A stretch of DNA of 64,000 bases from contig NZ_QJSD01000007.1 of the NCBI RefSeq assembly GCF_003313245.1, forward strand, positions 1-64,000, read 5' to 3'. A program made the position numbers and the translations under genes. Origin of the DNA: Primorskyibacter marinus (GTDB lineage: Bacteria; Pseudomonadota; Alphaproteobacteria; Rhodobacterales; Rhodobacteraceae). Of this stretch, positions 1 to 7,729 are shown piece by piece. How positions within the stretch are numbered: the stretch's first letter is position 1; the number at the start of each line of letters is the position of its first letter. The notes beneath the pieces are model-generated. The model had not been told where the DNA came from. It did no database searches and was given only the letters and a program-made list of their open reading frames with translations.

Positions 1-75
1 TAGGCAGCACACCCATTAATTCTTGTTTAGGAGCATAAGTTTGTGATTCATTTCGTCTAAACAACGGGCGGGAGG

Positions 76-495
76 ATGGAAGTGGCACGATCAGACATGA
101 GCGATCTGGAATGGGAATTCATCAAAGCTGTCTTACCTAACAAAACGCGCGGCAAGAAGCGGGTGGATGACCGCCGCGTGATCAACGGTATTTTCTACGT
201 CCTGCGCACCGGCATCCCTTGGGCCGATCTGCCCAGCGAATATGGCCCACCGACAACGGTCTATAATCGCTTCAACCGGTGGAGCTATGCGGGCCACTGG
301 GACCGGATCATGGACGCCATCGCCGACGCGCATAACGTGGACACAGTGATGGTCGACGGGACCAGCGTGCGCGCGCATCATTCCGCCACGACTCTCAAAA
401 AAAGACCCGCGCCGCTGTTTAGGTCGCTCACGGGGCGGATTAGGAACGAAAATACATGCACTTACCAATCAGGATGGGCTGCCGATCCGATATGA
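76..495 (+). CDS. IS5-family transposase, N-terminal reading frame
   Basis: This is the first half of an IS5-family (IS427-like) transposase. The N-terminal region (residues 8-90) has the typical helix-turn-helix and insertion domain, including GIPWADLP and a WSYAGHW-like motif. The first catalytic aspartate is in VMVDGTSVRAHH near residue 94. ATG at 76 follows the ribosome site GGGAGG. After LKK (seven A bases, 397-403) the frame loses family similarity and stops at 495. The homologous sequence (KDPRRCLGRSRGG) continues in the +1 frame, so this product alone would be incomplete. Confidence 0.75.
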   Translation: MEVARSDMSDLEWEFIKAVLPNKTRGKKRVDDRRVINGIFYVLRTGIPWADLPSEYGPPTTVYNRFNRWSYAGHWDRIMDAIADAHNVDTVMVDGTSVRAHHSATTLKKRPAPLFRSLTGRIRNENTCTYQSGWAADPI

Positions 496-850
496 ATTGA
501 CACCCGGCCAAGCTCATGACGCGCCGCCGTGCAAGGCGCTACTGGACAATTTGCAACCTGGCCAACATGTGCTCGCGGACAAAGCATATGACGCAGACTG
601 GATCAGAGACTTGATCTGGGAACAGGGCGCTATCGACGTGATCCCTCCCAAGGCCAACCGCAAACTACCCGCCGAATTTGATGCTGCAATCTACCGGGAA
701 CGCAACAAAATCGAGCGTTTCTTTGGCAGGCTGAAAGCCTCGTTCCGCCGTATCGCAACCCGATACGAGAAGACGTCACGCAATTTCCTGTCGATGATCA
801 AATTGGCATCGGTCAGGCTGTGGATCGAGTTTTATGAGTCGGCTGCCTAA
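398..850 (+). CDS. IS5-family transposase, C-terminal reading frame
   Basis: This is the second half of the transposase, readable in the frame +1 to the first half and directly continuing it from the A-run at 397-403. It contains GRSRGGLGTKIHAL, the second catalytic Asp in HVLADKAYDAD and the catalytic Glu in NKIERFFGRLK. The independent part begins at a TTG codon at 497, but that alone would lack motif 1. Full-length enzyme needs a +1 (or -2) frameshift or transcript slippage on the A7 run; otherwise the element is an inactive copy. The stop codon at 848-850 lies inside the right inverted repeat. Confidence 0.7.
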   Translation, partial: KKDPRRCLGRSRGGLGTKIHALTNQDGLPIRYELTPGQAHDAPPCKALLDNLQPGQHVLADKAYDADWIRDLIWEQGAIDVIPPKANRKLPAEFDAAIYRERNKIERFFGRLKASFRRIATRYEKTSRNFLSMIKLASVRLWIEFYESAA

Positions 851-854
851 TAGA

Positions 855-906
855 AATGCTGCGCAAAGCACGAACGGCAGGTCTGGCAAAGCTGCGCCGC
901 AGCATT
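855..906. repeat. Small palindromic repeat unit between IS and mdeB
   Basis: AATGCTGCG at 855-863 is matched by CGCAGCATT at 898-906, giving a 9-bp inverted repeat around a 34-bp spacer. A similar unit (AAAATGCTGCGC ... GCAGCATTTT) occurs at 5284-5340 in the same orientation on the far side of the mde locus. Such units are probably dispersed non-coding repeats; function unknown. Confidence 0.5.
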
Positions 907-957
907 GTAGCGACAGGCAAATGTCTGCAGTGGCCGTTAGCGTCGATCTGCAATAAG

Positions 958-971
958 GGCGGTGAACCGCC
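958..971 (-). terminator. Possible weak terminator after mdeB
   Basis: GGCGGT-GA-ACCGCC forms a perfect 6-bp stem 30 bp past the mdeB stop. On the minus strand it is followed by CTTATT, only a poor U-tract, so termination efficiency is doubtful. Confidence 0.35.
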
Positions 972-1001
972 AATCACAGCCACGGTATTGGTCACAAAAC
1001 C

Positions 1002-3398
1002 TCAGTTGTAGGTGTGCGTATCCGGAATGCTTTGGTTCAGTTCTTTCCCGACCGTCAAACCATTCACCCGTTCCACGATGGCAGCCGCGTCAATGCCGTG
1101 GTGGCGATAGAGATCAGCGATGGTCCCAGTTTGGCCAAAATGCTCGACCCCCAACGGAACCGTCTGATGCCCCTGAACACTGCCGAGCCATGACAACGTT
1201 GCGGGATGACCATCGATGACGGTGATGACTTTGCAATGCGGTGGCAAGTCGGTCATCAGGGTTTCAATATGGGCCTGCGCTGCCTTGTTTCCCCGCGAGC
1301 GCGCTCGTTGCGCCGCAGTCCAACCCGCGTTCAGGCGGTCTGCCGAAGTAACGGCGAGAACGCCGACATCGCGCCTCGCTTCACCGATTATACCCGCTGC
1401 CTTGATCGCTTCCGGCGCAACGGCTCCCTGATAAGCAATGACCACTTCACAATTCGGCCCCGGCTTGCGGAGCCAATAGGCACCATCGATGGCACCTTGA
1501 CGGAAATCCTCATCCCTCCGTTTCCCAGGCTGCTCAATCGGATTGGTGGTCAGACGCAGATAGACCGATCCCCCGGTTTCATCGCGCAACCATGTCCGCT
1601 CATCCGGGTCGCCCTCGCCATCGCGCTGTAGATAGTTGAAAGCCCATTGCATGATCACGGCCAACTCGTCGGCAAAGGCGGGTTCAAACGATGCCAGCCC
1701 ATCCTGAGACATCCCGATCAGTGGCGAGCCCACAGATTGGTGTGCGCCGCCCTCGGGCGCCAACGTCACGCCGGAAGGTGTGCCCACAAGGATGAAACGT
1801 GCGTCCTGATAACAGGCATAGTTCAACGCATCGAGCCCGCGCGCCACGAAGGGATCATAAACCGTTCCGATGGGGATCAGCCGTTTGCCAAAAACGCTGT
1901 GGCTCAAGCCAGCAGCTCCCAGCAGCAACATGAGGTTCATCTCCGCAATGCCGAGTTCTATGTGCTGACCCCTGGGCGTAAATTCCCATTTCGCGGTGGA
2001 AGGGATACGATTCTCGATAAATGCATCTGCTTGCTCCGCGCGAGCAAAAAGCTTGCGGCGGTTCACCCAAGGGCCGAGACTGGTGGTGCCAGTAACATCC
2101 GGTGATGTGGTGACGATCCGCGCGGCCAGTTCACTGTCACCCTTGGACAAGTCATCAAGAATCTTACCGAACGCCATTTGGGTTGAAATCTCGCGCGAGG
2201 TGTCGATGTCAATAACCGGGACCGCCAGCTTGTCATCGTGATAGCGACGCGTGCCCTTGGCAAAGAACGGCACATCCGTCAGAAAATCACGCAGGGCCGC
2301 TTCGTCTGGAACGGTTGCCATCAGCTCCCATTCCTCCCCTTTTGCAACGCCCATATGAGCCTGCCAATCGGCAAACTGAGTTTTGCTCATCAGCCCGCCG
2401 TGGTTGTCCTTGTGGCCTGCGATCGGCGTGCCCCAGCCCTTAATTGTATACGCAAGGAAACAGGTCGGGCGGTCGTGGTCGATACCATTGAACATGTCAG
2501 CCATAGTCTCGACGCAATTGCCTCCGAGGTTCTCCATCAATGCGGCCAGTTCATCGTCGCGGCGCCGTTCAATCAATGCGCTGACGTCGCCCTGATCCCC
2601 CAGATCATCCAAAAGCCGTTTGCGCCAAACAGCCCCGCCCATGTAAGTCAACGCCGAATATTCTTGGTTCGGGCAAGCGTCGATCCAGTCACGCAATTTG
2701 TCTCCGCCCGGTTCCTCGAATGCCGCACGCTGCAAAGCACCATGTTTGATCCGCACCACGTCCCAACCGAAGGCATCAAAAATCTTCTCGAGACGCTCGA
2801 AAAGTCCTTCACGCACGATCCCGTCGAGCGATTGGCGGTTATAGTCGATCACCCACCATGTGTTGCGCAGATCGTTCTTCCAGCCCTCTTGCAAGGCTTC
2901 GTATATATTGCCCTCATCCAATTCTGCATCGCCCACCAACGCGACCATGCGGCCCATCGGGGCATCGCCTCCCCAGCTTTTGGCTTTGATGTAATCCTGA
3001 ATGATCGAAGCAAAGGACGTGATCGCCACACCCAATCCCACCGAACCGGTTGAAAAATCCACATCGTCGATATCCTTGGTGCGGCTGGGGTAGGATTGCA
3101 CACCACCGAACCCGCGGAAGTTTTCCATCTTTTCGCGCGTCTGGTTGCCCATGAGATACTGCATCGCGTGGAAGATCGGCGAGGCATGGGGTTTCACAGC
3201 CACTCGATCCGCTGGCTTCAGCGTCGAGAAGTAAAGCGCGGTCATGATCGATACCATCGATGCCGACGAGGCCTGATGCCCGCCGACCTTGATCCCGTCC
3301 ACCTTGGGCCGCACGTGATTTGCGTGATGGATCATCCAATGCGACAACCACAGCAGACGCTGTTCAATGGTTTTCAGATGGGTCAGATTGGGGCGCAT
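1002..3398 (-). CDS. mdeB: Pyruvate dehydrogenase E1-like protein, probable 2-oxobutyrate dehydrogenase (MdeB)
   Basis: This is a 798-residue thiamine-diphosphate enzyme of the homodimeric AceE/transketolase type. Visible motifs are KVGGHQASSAS (about residue 38), DDVDFSTGSVGLG (about 110), the ThDP/Mg-binding region GDAELDE...VIDYNRQSLDG (about 152-192), and the C-terminal transketolase domains. In Pseudomonas putida the gene behind methionine gamma-lyase (mdeB) encodes an E1-like protein proposed to act on 2-oxobutyrate, and the order mdeR/mdeA-mdeB is the same here. The product probably converts lyase-derived 2-oxobutyrate toward propionyl-CoA. It starts 11 bp after mdeA, with ribosome site AAGGAAGAG, so it is co-transcribed. 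The substrate is inferred from context; pyruvate cannot be excluded. Confidence 0.82.
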   Translation of the reverse strand: MRPNLTHLKTIEQRLLWLSHWMIHHANHVRPKVDGIKVGGHQASSASMVSIMTALYFSTLKPADRVAVKPHASPIFHAMQYLMGNQTREKMENFRGFGGVQSYPSRTKDIDDVDFSTGSVGLGVAITSFASIIQDYIKAKSWGGDAPMGRMVALVGDAELDEGNIYEALQEGWKNDLRNTWWVIDYNRQSLDGIVREGLFERLEKIFDAFGWDVVRIKHGALQRAAFEEPGGDKLRDWIDACPNQEYSALTYMGGAVWRKRLLDDLGDQGDVSALIERRRDDELAALMENLGGNCVETMADMFNGIDHDRPTCFLAYTIKGWGTPIAGHKDNHGGLMSKTQFADWQAHMGVAKGEEWELMATVPDEAALRDFLTDVPFFAKGTRRYHDDKLAVPVIDIDTSREISTQMAFGKILDDLSKGDSELAARIVTTSPDVTGTTSLGPWVNRRKLFARAEQADAFIENRIPSTAKWEFTPRGQHIELGIAEMNLMLLLGAAGLSHSVFGKRLIPIGTVYDPFVARGLDALNYACYQDARFILVGTPSGVTLAPEGGAHQSVGSPLIGMSQDGLASFEPAFADELAVIMQWAFNYLQRDGEGDPDERTWLRDETGGSVYLRLTTNPIEQPGKRRDEDFRQGAIDGAYWLRKPGPNCEVVIAYQGAVAPEAIKAAGIIGEARRDVGVLAVTSADRLNAGWTAAQRARSRGNKAAQAHIETLMTDLPPHCKVITVIDGHPATLSWLGSVQGHQTVPLGVEHFGQTGTIADLYRHHGIDAAAIVERVNGLTVGKELNQSIPDTHTYN

Positions 3399-3409
3399 GA
3401 ATCTCTTCC

Positions 3410-4612
3410 TTATTCGGTAGCGTGGCGGTCTGGCATCGGCAGGGCTTGTTCCAGATCAGCAAGGATATCCTCGACCTCTTCCAACCCCACGGACAAGCGG
3501 ATCAAACCGTCGCTGATGTCATGTTCGGCGCGCTCCTCGGGCGTGTAGGTAGAGTGGGTCATCGACGCTGGATGCTGGATCAGTGTCTCGGCATCACCCA
3601 ATGATACGGCACGTTTGATCATCTTCAACCCGTTCATAAAGGCGATACCGCCGGACATGCCGCCATCGATTTCGAACGCGATCATTGCGCCGGGTTGGTC
3701 CATCTGCTGCTCTGCCAGTTTCTGCTGGGAAAAGCTTTCCAACCCCGGGAAGTATACGGACTGCACTGCAGGGTGCGCTTCCAAGAATTTTGCAACGACA
3801 CGGGCCGACGCGCTATGGCGGTCCATTCGCAACGCCAGCGTCTTGAGCCCGCGCAAGATCAACATCGCGTTGAAAGGCGCCATCACCGCGCCGGTCATGT
3901 CCTTCATGCCTACCAACCGGATCTCAGCCACCTGTTCTGCACTGCCAGCAACCAGCCCGGCCACCACGTCGCCATGACCGCCCAGGTATTTGGTGGCGGA
4001 ATGCACAACGATATCGGCCCCCATCTCGATCGGGCGGGTCAGGTATGGCGTGGCATAGGTGTTATCTACAACCACCTGCGCGCCCGCTGCGTGGGCAATC
4101 CCGGCCGTGGCCGCTATGTCTACCAGACGCATATTCGGGTTAGCCGGGGTTTCAAAATAGACAACACGGGTTTTCTCGGAGATTGCCGCGCGTAGGTTTT
4201 CTGGGTTGGTCATGTCGATATGGGTGATCGTGATTCCCCATTTTGCCAACCCATGCTGCATGAAGGCAAAGGTGCAGCCATAGAGCGTCTTGTCTACGAT
4301 CACTTCGTCACCGGGCGACAATAGCGTCCACAGCACGGCGGTAATAGCGCCCATTCCGCTGGCAAGCGCCAAGCCCGCCTCGGCGCCCTCTAACGTAGCA
4401 ATGCGACGCTCCAACAAATCGCAGGTTGGGTTTGAAATACGGCTGTAGATATATCCCTGCCGCTCCCCTGCAAACATCTCGCCACCAGCCTCGGCCGTCT
4501 CAAAGGCAAAGGTCGAAGTCAGGTGCAGAGGCGGCGTTAGCGCTCCTTCGTTTTGCATGGGATCATAGGCGTAGTGAATAGCGCGAGTGGCAAAGCTGGC
4601 TGGACGGGTCAT
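3410..4612 (-). CDS. mdeA: L-methionine gamma-lyase (MdeA)
   Basis: This is a 400-residue pyridoxal-phosphate enzyme of the Cys/Met-metabolism family that cleaves methionine to methanethiol, ammonia and 2-oxobutyrate. The PLP lysine is in VVHSATKYLGGHGD (about residue 208). The sequence has TLYGCTFAFM (about residue 115), i.e. a cysteine where methionine gamma-lyases carry their characteristic Cys and cystathionine gamma-lyases usually have glycine. YFETPANPNMR is also typical. ATG at 4612 follows CAGGAGCTC. It is the first gene of the mdeA-mdeB operon and divergent from mdeR. Other gamma-family enzymes are possible, but the Cys motif, the E1 partner and the Lrp regulator fit methionine lyase best. 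Confidence 0.88.
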   Translation of the reverse strand: MTRPASFATRAIHYAYDPMQNEGALTPPLHLTSTFAFETAEAGGEMFAGERQGYIYSRISNPTCDLLERRIATLEGAEAGLALASGMGAITAVLWTLLSPGDEVIVDKTLYGCTFAFMQHGLAKWGITITHIDMTNPENLRAAISEKTRVVYFETPANPNMRLVDIAATAGIAHAAGAQVVVDNTYATPYLTRPIEMGADIVVHSATKYLGGHGDVVAGLVAGSAEQVAEIRLVGMKDMTGAVMAPFNAMLILRGLKTLALRMDRHSASARVVAKFLEAHPAVQSVYFPGLESFSQQKLAEQQMDQPGAMIAFEIDGGMSGGIAFMNGLKMIKRAVSLGDAETLIQHPASMTHSTYTPEERAEHDISDGLIRLSVGLEEVEDILADLEQALPMPDRHATE

Positions 4613-4663
4613 AAAGAGCTCCTGAATTAATTTCGGGTCATTATGCGCTATTTATGAAGGCAT

Positions 4664-4717
4664 TTGATTGCCAATCATGCTATCATATATAGATAATTTA
4701 ACATTATCTGCCAATCA
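4664..4717. promoter_or_regulatory. Overlapping divergent mdeA/mdeR promoters with candidate MdeR sites
   Basis: For mdeA (minus): -35 TTGGCA (4709-4714), 17-bp spacer, -10 TATATA (4686-4691). For mdeR (plus): -35 TTGATT (4664-4669), 16-bp spacer, and the same TATATA hexamer. The 9-mer TGCCAATCA occurs twice as direct repeats (4669-4677 and 4709-4717), exactly 40 bp apart, overlapping both -35 boxes. GATTG-C-CAATC at the left copy is also palindromic. These are good candidates for Lrp-type regulator binding. Confidence 0.6.
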
Positions 4718-4726
4718 GGACGCATA

Positions 4727-5185
4727 ATGGACACCAAAGACAGACAAATCATCCGTGCCCTCCAGCGTGATGGGCGAATGACCAACCAGGATCTTGCTGA
4801 GGCCGTGAACCTGTCGCCATCCCCGTGCTTGCGCAGGGTAAGAAACCTGGAGGCCAAGGGGGTCATTCAGGGATATAGCGCTGAAGTTGACGCGGCCGCC
4901 TACGGTCTGGCCATCACTGTTTTTGTGCGAATTAAGCTGGAGCGGCACAATGAAGAGGATGTCCAAAAATTTGAGAAACGGGTTCGGCTAATTGATGAAG
5001 TGCTCGAATGTCACGTGATGACCGGGGCGATGGACTATCAGTTGAGGGTGTTGGTCCCTGACCTCGAAGCCTACGAGAACTTTATCCGCAATCGGATACA
5101 CCCCATCGGCGGCGTCGCTTCCATCGACACGAGTTTTGTCTACGGAACGGTCAAGAGGACAGCCGTTTTCCCTTTGTCACGTTAG
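4727..5185 (+). CDS. mdeR: Lrp/AsnC-family regulator of methionine degradation (MdeR)
   Basis: This 152-residue Lrp/AsnC transcription factor has an N-terminal winged helix-turn-helix (residues 2-60: LDxxDRQII-like start, NQDLAEAVNLSPSPCLRRVRNLE) and a C-terminal RAM/ligand-sensing domain (about 68-145, with VLECHVMTGAMDYQLRV). ATG at 4727 follows AGGA. It is transcribed away from mdeA, the arrangement of P. putida mdeR, where the regulator activates methionine catabolism. It probably binds the shared 114-bp intergenic region and responds to methionine or another amino acid; the ligand is not visible from sequence. Confidence 0.85.
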   Translation: MDTKDRQIIRALQRDGRMTNQDLAEAVNLSPSPCLRRVRNLEAKGVIQGYSAEVDAAAYGLAITVFVRIKLERHNEEDVQKFEKRVRLIDEVLECHVMTGAMDYQLRVLVPDLEAYENFIRNRIHPIGGVASIDTSFVYGTVKRTAVFPLSR

Positions 5186-5283
5186 TTCAGGCTTGTCTGA
5201 CGTCAGCCCCTGCTGGGCAGATCTGAGCATTAATGAGGGCGCAGCGACTATCCGAAACGTCCCCACACTGACGTTTGAGCCGA

Positions 5284-5340
5284 CAAAATGCTGCGCTCTG
5301 TATGAATGGCCGCAATGGCGGACCACATTGCAGCATTTTG
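5284..5340. repeat. Inverted repeat in the non-coding stretch 5186-5568
   Basis: CAAAATGCTGC (5284-5294) pairs with GCAGCATTTTG (5330-5340), an 11-bp perfect inverted repeat with a 35-bp spacer. It resembles the unit at 855-906. The whole stretch 5186-5568 contains no supportable gene; the open frames there lack ribosome sites and recognisable similarity. It separates the mde locus from the ATPase/transposon region. Confidence 0.5.
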
Positions 5341-5568
5341 AATTGGTGGGCAAGGTCGGCTTTGGGCCGGTCGCGTCGTACCGACAGGATAGGTGGACAG
5401 TTGAAACTCTCTGAACGATCAGGGGACCGGCAGAAAACCATCTTCCCTCAATCCTCTATCCAAGGCACCGCCGCACACGAGAATCCTCGCGTGCAACAGC
5501 GCCCTCCCACACCAAGAGAACGAAGACCCTTCACACGCCAACTGACGGCCAGGCCCTCCAGCGCAGCG

Positions 5569-5820
5569 TCAATCCTCACTGCCGTCTTCGGCCCCCCGTT
5601 TCCGCTCAAAAGACGTCCATACAAACTCGCCGGTCTTCTTGTTTCTGTAGATCGCCACCCGATCGCGCCTGAGTTTTCGAAATGGCATGTTCTCACGCTG
5701 CAACTCGGCGGCCGAAATCACCCCTCGCGCCAGGCGCTCTTCGTCGCGTTGCCGAGCCCGCGCTTTCTGCCGTTGCCGCTCCTCGAAGTTGAAGTAACGC
5801 GGCTTGTCGTCGTCTGTCAT
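5569..5820 (-). CDS. Small basic protein of unknown function
   Basis: This is an 83-residue, strongly charged protein rich in Arg/Lys/Glu (RQRQKARARQRDEE near residues 16-29), predicted largely helical at the N-terminus, ending with an acidic tail. There is no known domain that I recognise. ATG at 5820 has a good ribosome site (GAAGGGA about 8 bp upstream), which supports a real gene. It lies 79 bp downstream of the AAA+ ATPase gene on the same strand and may be co-transcribed with it. It could be an accessory of the neighbouring mobile region; no function is assigned. Confidence 0.5.
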   Translation of the reverse strand: MTDDDKPRYFNFEERQRQKARARQRDEERLARGVISAAELQRENMPFRKLRRDRVAIYRNKKTGEFVWTSFERKRGAEDGSED

Positions 5821-5899
5821 TTCTCTGTCCCTTCACCATCATGAAGGCCGTCTGTGAGGCATGTTGACGTCCAATACCGGCCCGGCGCAACCGCCCGCG

Positions 5900-6949
5900 T
5901 CAATGAAGCACCGGGCGATGTATCGCCTGGTCCACAGCATCCAACATGCGCACCACGGACCGCAGGCTGACGAGCTGTGGCTTGTCAATCGCCGCGATCA
6001 CCTCGTGTACCGCAGCGATTGCATCGTCTGGCAGGCTGCGGCGGCCACCTTCTCTCGTCGCGAACCCTTTCAGATCCTCTGCGGACAGGGCCGACAGATG
6101 CAGGGGAGGACAGCGGCTCAGAAACGGGACGGGCAGACCGCTTAGAGAGTTTGCGGTCATCACCCAGGTGATCCAAGACATGTCGAACGACACCCGGAAA
6201 AATGGACATGACCACCGCGCCGCAGTGAAACGTTCCAGAAGGGGGAGCATGCCCTCGCTTAGCGAAAATCTCATTCCCCTATTCGAGTCCACGATACCGG
6301 CTTTCTCGATCTCGTCGACCACCACGACCGGGTTCGCGATGCCACTGGCCATGATGCCTTCCAGCGGTTTCCCTGGACCTGCGGATCCCCAGCCTCTCTG
6401 GCTGCCTGTCACGGAGAACGCGGCGGGTTCACCCGTTGCTTCAATGACCGTCGTTGGCACGGTCAACTTGTCACCGAGCAACCGCGCCCAGAAGCTTTTA
6501 CCGATCCCCGGCGGCCCGACCAAAAGCAACGGCCTCAGCCGGGGAGCAGGGTCACCGTTGCGCACCGACGCACGCATATCCTGCCAAACGCGCTCGGTCG
6601 CTTCCGCCATCCAGGGCATTTCGGCGTGGAGGGCGCTCGCGATCTCATCCGCACTGTGTTCTGTTTCCACCGTCTTCAGTTCGGCGCCCGTTCGGAAAAC
6701 TTCCAGCTTCTTCCGATCATCTTTGTCCAAGTGACCCATGCCGGACTTCCGGGCGACGGCATTCAAATAGGCTTCGGTCCGACGCCTGACCTTCAGTCGG
6801 TCCGAATCTTCCAGCATGTAGTCTTCCCGCGCGGTACCCGTTTTCTGGCGCAACTGATGAAGGTGTCGTTTCAGACGACTCTCGATATCGAAAGAGGATG
6901 GCAAGTTGCTGGGTGGGAAGGTCACATCGATAAACTTGATACGTGGCAT
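5900..6949 (-). CDS. AAA+ ATPase, Lon-like ATPase domain without protease domain
   Basis: This 349-residue ATPase starts at ATG 6949, which follows GAGAGGAG. A longer frame back to 7177 would run through a terminator hairpin and is rejected. Residues 1-130 are helical and unassigned. Walker A is GPPGIGKS (145-152), Walker B is VVVVDEIEKA (about 208-217), and a later WVMTAN segment fits sensor 1. The layout resembles the ATPase part of Lon-type proteins, but no peptidase or DNA-binding domain follows. It lies just outside the proposed left end of the Tn7-like element and is oriented like the tns genes. It might be a cargo gene, an accessory transposition ATPase or an unrelated resident; the sequence does not decide. 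Confidence 0.65.
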   Translation of the reverse strand: MPRIKFIDVTFPPSNLPSSFDIESRLKRHLHQLRQKTGTAREDYMLEDSDRLKVRRRTEAYLNAVARKSGMGHLDKDDRKKLEVFRTGAELKTVETEHSADEIASALHAEMPWMAEATERVWQDMRASVRNGDPAPRLRPLLLVGPPGIGKSFWARLLGDKLTVPTTVIEATGEPAAFSVTGSQRGWGSAGPGKPLEGIMASGIANPVVVVDEIEKAGIVDSNRGMRFSLSEGMLPLLERFTAARWSCPFFRVSFDMSWITWVMTANSLSGLPVPFLSRCPPLHLSALSAEDLKGFATREGGRRSLPDDAIAAVHEVIAAIDKPQLVSLRSVVRMLDAVDQAIHRPVLH

Positions 6950-7166
6950 TGGGGCTCCTCTCTGAGCCGGCGCGCCATTCGATTGGCGACCAGCATTCGG
7001 CAGCGCGGGGCTGCCAGGGGTTTCAGTCAGAGGATCCGGATCCTTGAGAACGTTATGAGAACACCGCGCCACCCAGGTCAACGACACCAGGGCACTCCGC
7101 AAGCCCACACCAAAGTCAGTGGGCGCAAATCGCCAAAACAGCATTAAGTCATTGAAATAAAAAGAA

Positions 7167-7194
7167 ACCACCGACAACCTGGGTTGCCGGTGGT
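7167..7194 (-). terminator. Intrinsic terminator between tniQ operon and AAA+ gene
   Basis: An 11-bp stem (ACCACCGACAA / TTGCCGGTGGT, one A-C mismatch) with loop CCTGGG is followed on the minus strand by TTCTTTTTATTT. It would stop leftward transcription from the transposition genes before the AAA+ gene, implying that gene has its own promoter in 6950-7166. Nothing else is evident in 6950-7166. Confidence 0.65.
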
Positions 7195-7208
7195 CATTTG
7201 ATCTGTGT

Positions 7209-7246
7209 CGGAATGGTCAAAAAATGCCGAGAATGGACATTTTATG
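7209..7246 (+). repeat. Tandem motif copies at transposon left end (TnsB-site-like)
   Basis: Two adjacent ~19-bp units, CGGAATGGTCAAAAAATGC (7209-7227) and CGAGAATGGACATTTTATG (7228-7246), start 3 bp inside the proposed TGT tip. They fit the general layout of TnsB-binding sites repeated at Tn7-type ends; binding is inferred, not shown. Confidence 0.5.
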
Positions 7247-7366
7247 CTGGGTCTCACAACCATAGAAATGTCACTACAACCGAATAATGGCCATCGCATC
7301 AATCTAAGCCATTGATTTCATTGCATCTCAAATCAATCTCGGCCATTGAGTTAGCCATTCTGCAGT

Positions 7367-7465
7367 CATAAAACGTCTATTTTCCACGAGCATAAGACGT
7401 CTATTTCTCGCAGGCATAAGGTGCCCATTTCTCGAGCGCACGAACCCGAGATTGGAGCATCTTCA
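7367..7465. repeat. Array of 24-bp-spaced motif copies, opposite orientation
   Basis: Three direct copies of the reverse complement of the left-end motif lie at 7367, 7391 and 7415, with an exact 24-bp period; the middle one is CATAAGACGTCTATTTCTCG. A further copy at 7446-7465 is inverted again. Between 7247 and 7366 there are also two direct copies of CAATCTnnGCCATTGA (7300-7315, 7334-7349). These probably are transposase-binding sites, but the mixed orientation is unusual. Confidence 0.5.
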
Positions 7466-7488
7466 TACCTGAACAAATCGGACAAAAA

Positions 7489-7512
7489 AAGACCGTCCTT
7501 TCGGACGATCTT
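7489..7512 (-). terminator. Intrinsic terminator downstream of tniQ
   Basis: The stem AAGACCGTCC / GGACGATCTT (one mismatch), loop TTTC, is followed by seven U on the minus strand and by GAAATTTTT on the plus strand. It could work in both directions and is well placed to end the tnsABC-tniQ transcript. The remaining bases of 7513-7695 hold no gene. Confidence 0.6.
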
Positions 7513-7695
7513 GAAATTTTTCATCGAGATGGGCTGGTAAGGCCCCTTATGTTAAGTCGGGTTTCAAACCTTCAAATCGTCTTCATCCCCTGGTCATGAC
7601 CGCTAAATTACCGTCCCTGCGGATTTCTGCATTGATCGTCTGCAACCCCCCGTATTTTTTCACCAGCATTCCCGCGCATCTGCCTTTTTTCACAT

Positions 7696-7729
7696 GATGC
7701 AAGGCTGGGGCACACCCCAGCCTTGCATC
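7696..7729. terminator. Perfect 15-bp stem-loop abutting the tniQ stop codon
   Basis: GATGCAAGGCTGGGG (7696-7710), loop CACA, CCCCAGCCTTGCATC (7715-7729) pair perfectly. The structure ends one base from the tniQ stop. Neither strand has a U-tract after it, so it may protect the 3' end of the mRNA rather than terminate. Confidence 0.5.

Larger units (their letters stand above)
1..850 (+). mobile_element. IS5-family insertion sequence, left end at window edge
   Basis: The element carries an IS5-type DDE transposase in two reading frames. Its right end, read on the minus strand from about 850, starts TTAGGCAGCC, and the window itself opens with TAGGCAGCAC. The shared TAGGCAGC is the visible part of a terminal inverted repeat, so the left tip lies at or just before base 1. 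The target duplication cannot be checked because the left flank is missing. It sits beside the mde methionine-degradation locus. Confidence 0.75.

Noticed and set aside
7367-7434. CRISPR array
   Set aside because: Repeats are only about 20 bp with 4-bp gaps, no unique spacers, and they sit at a transposon end.
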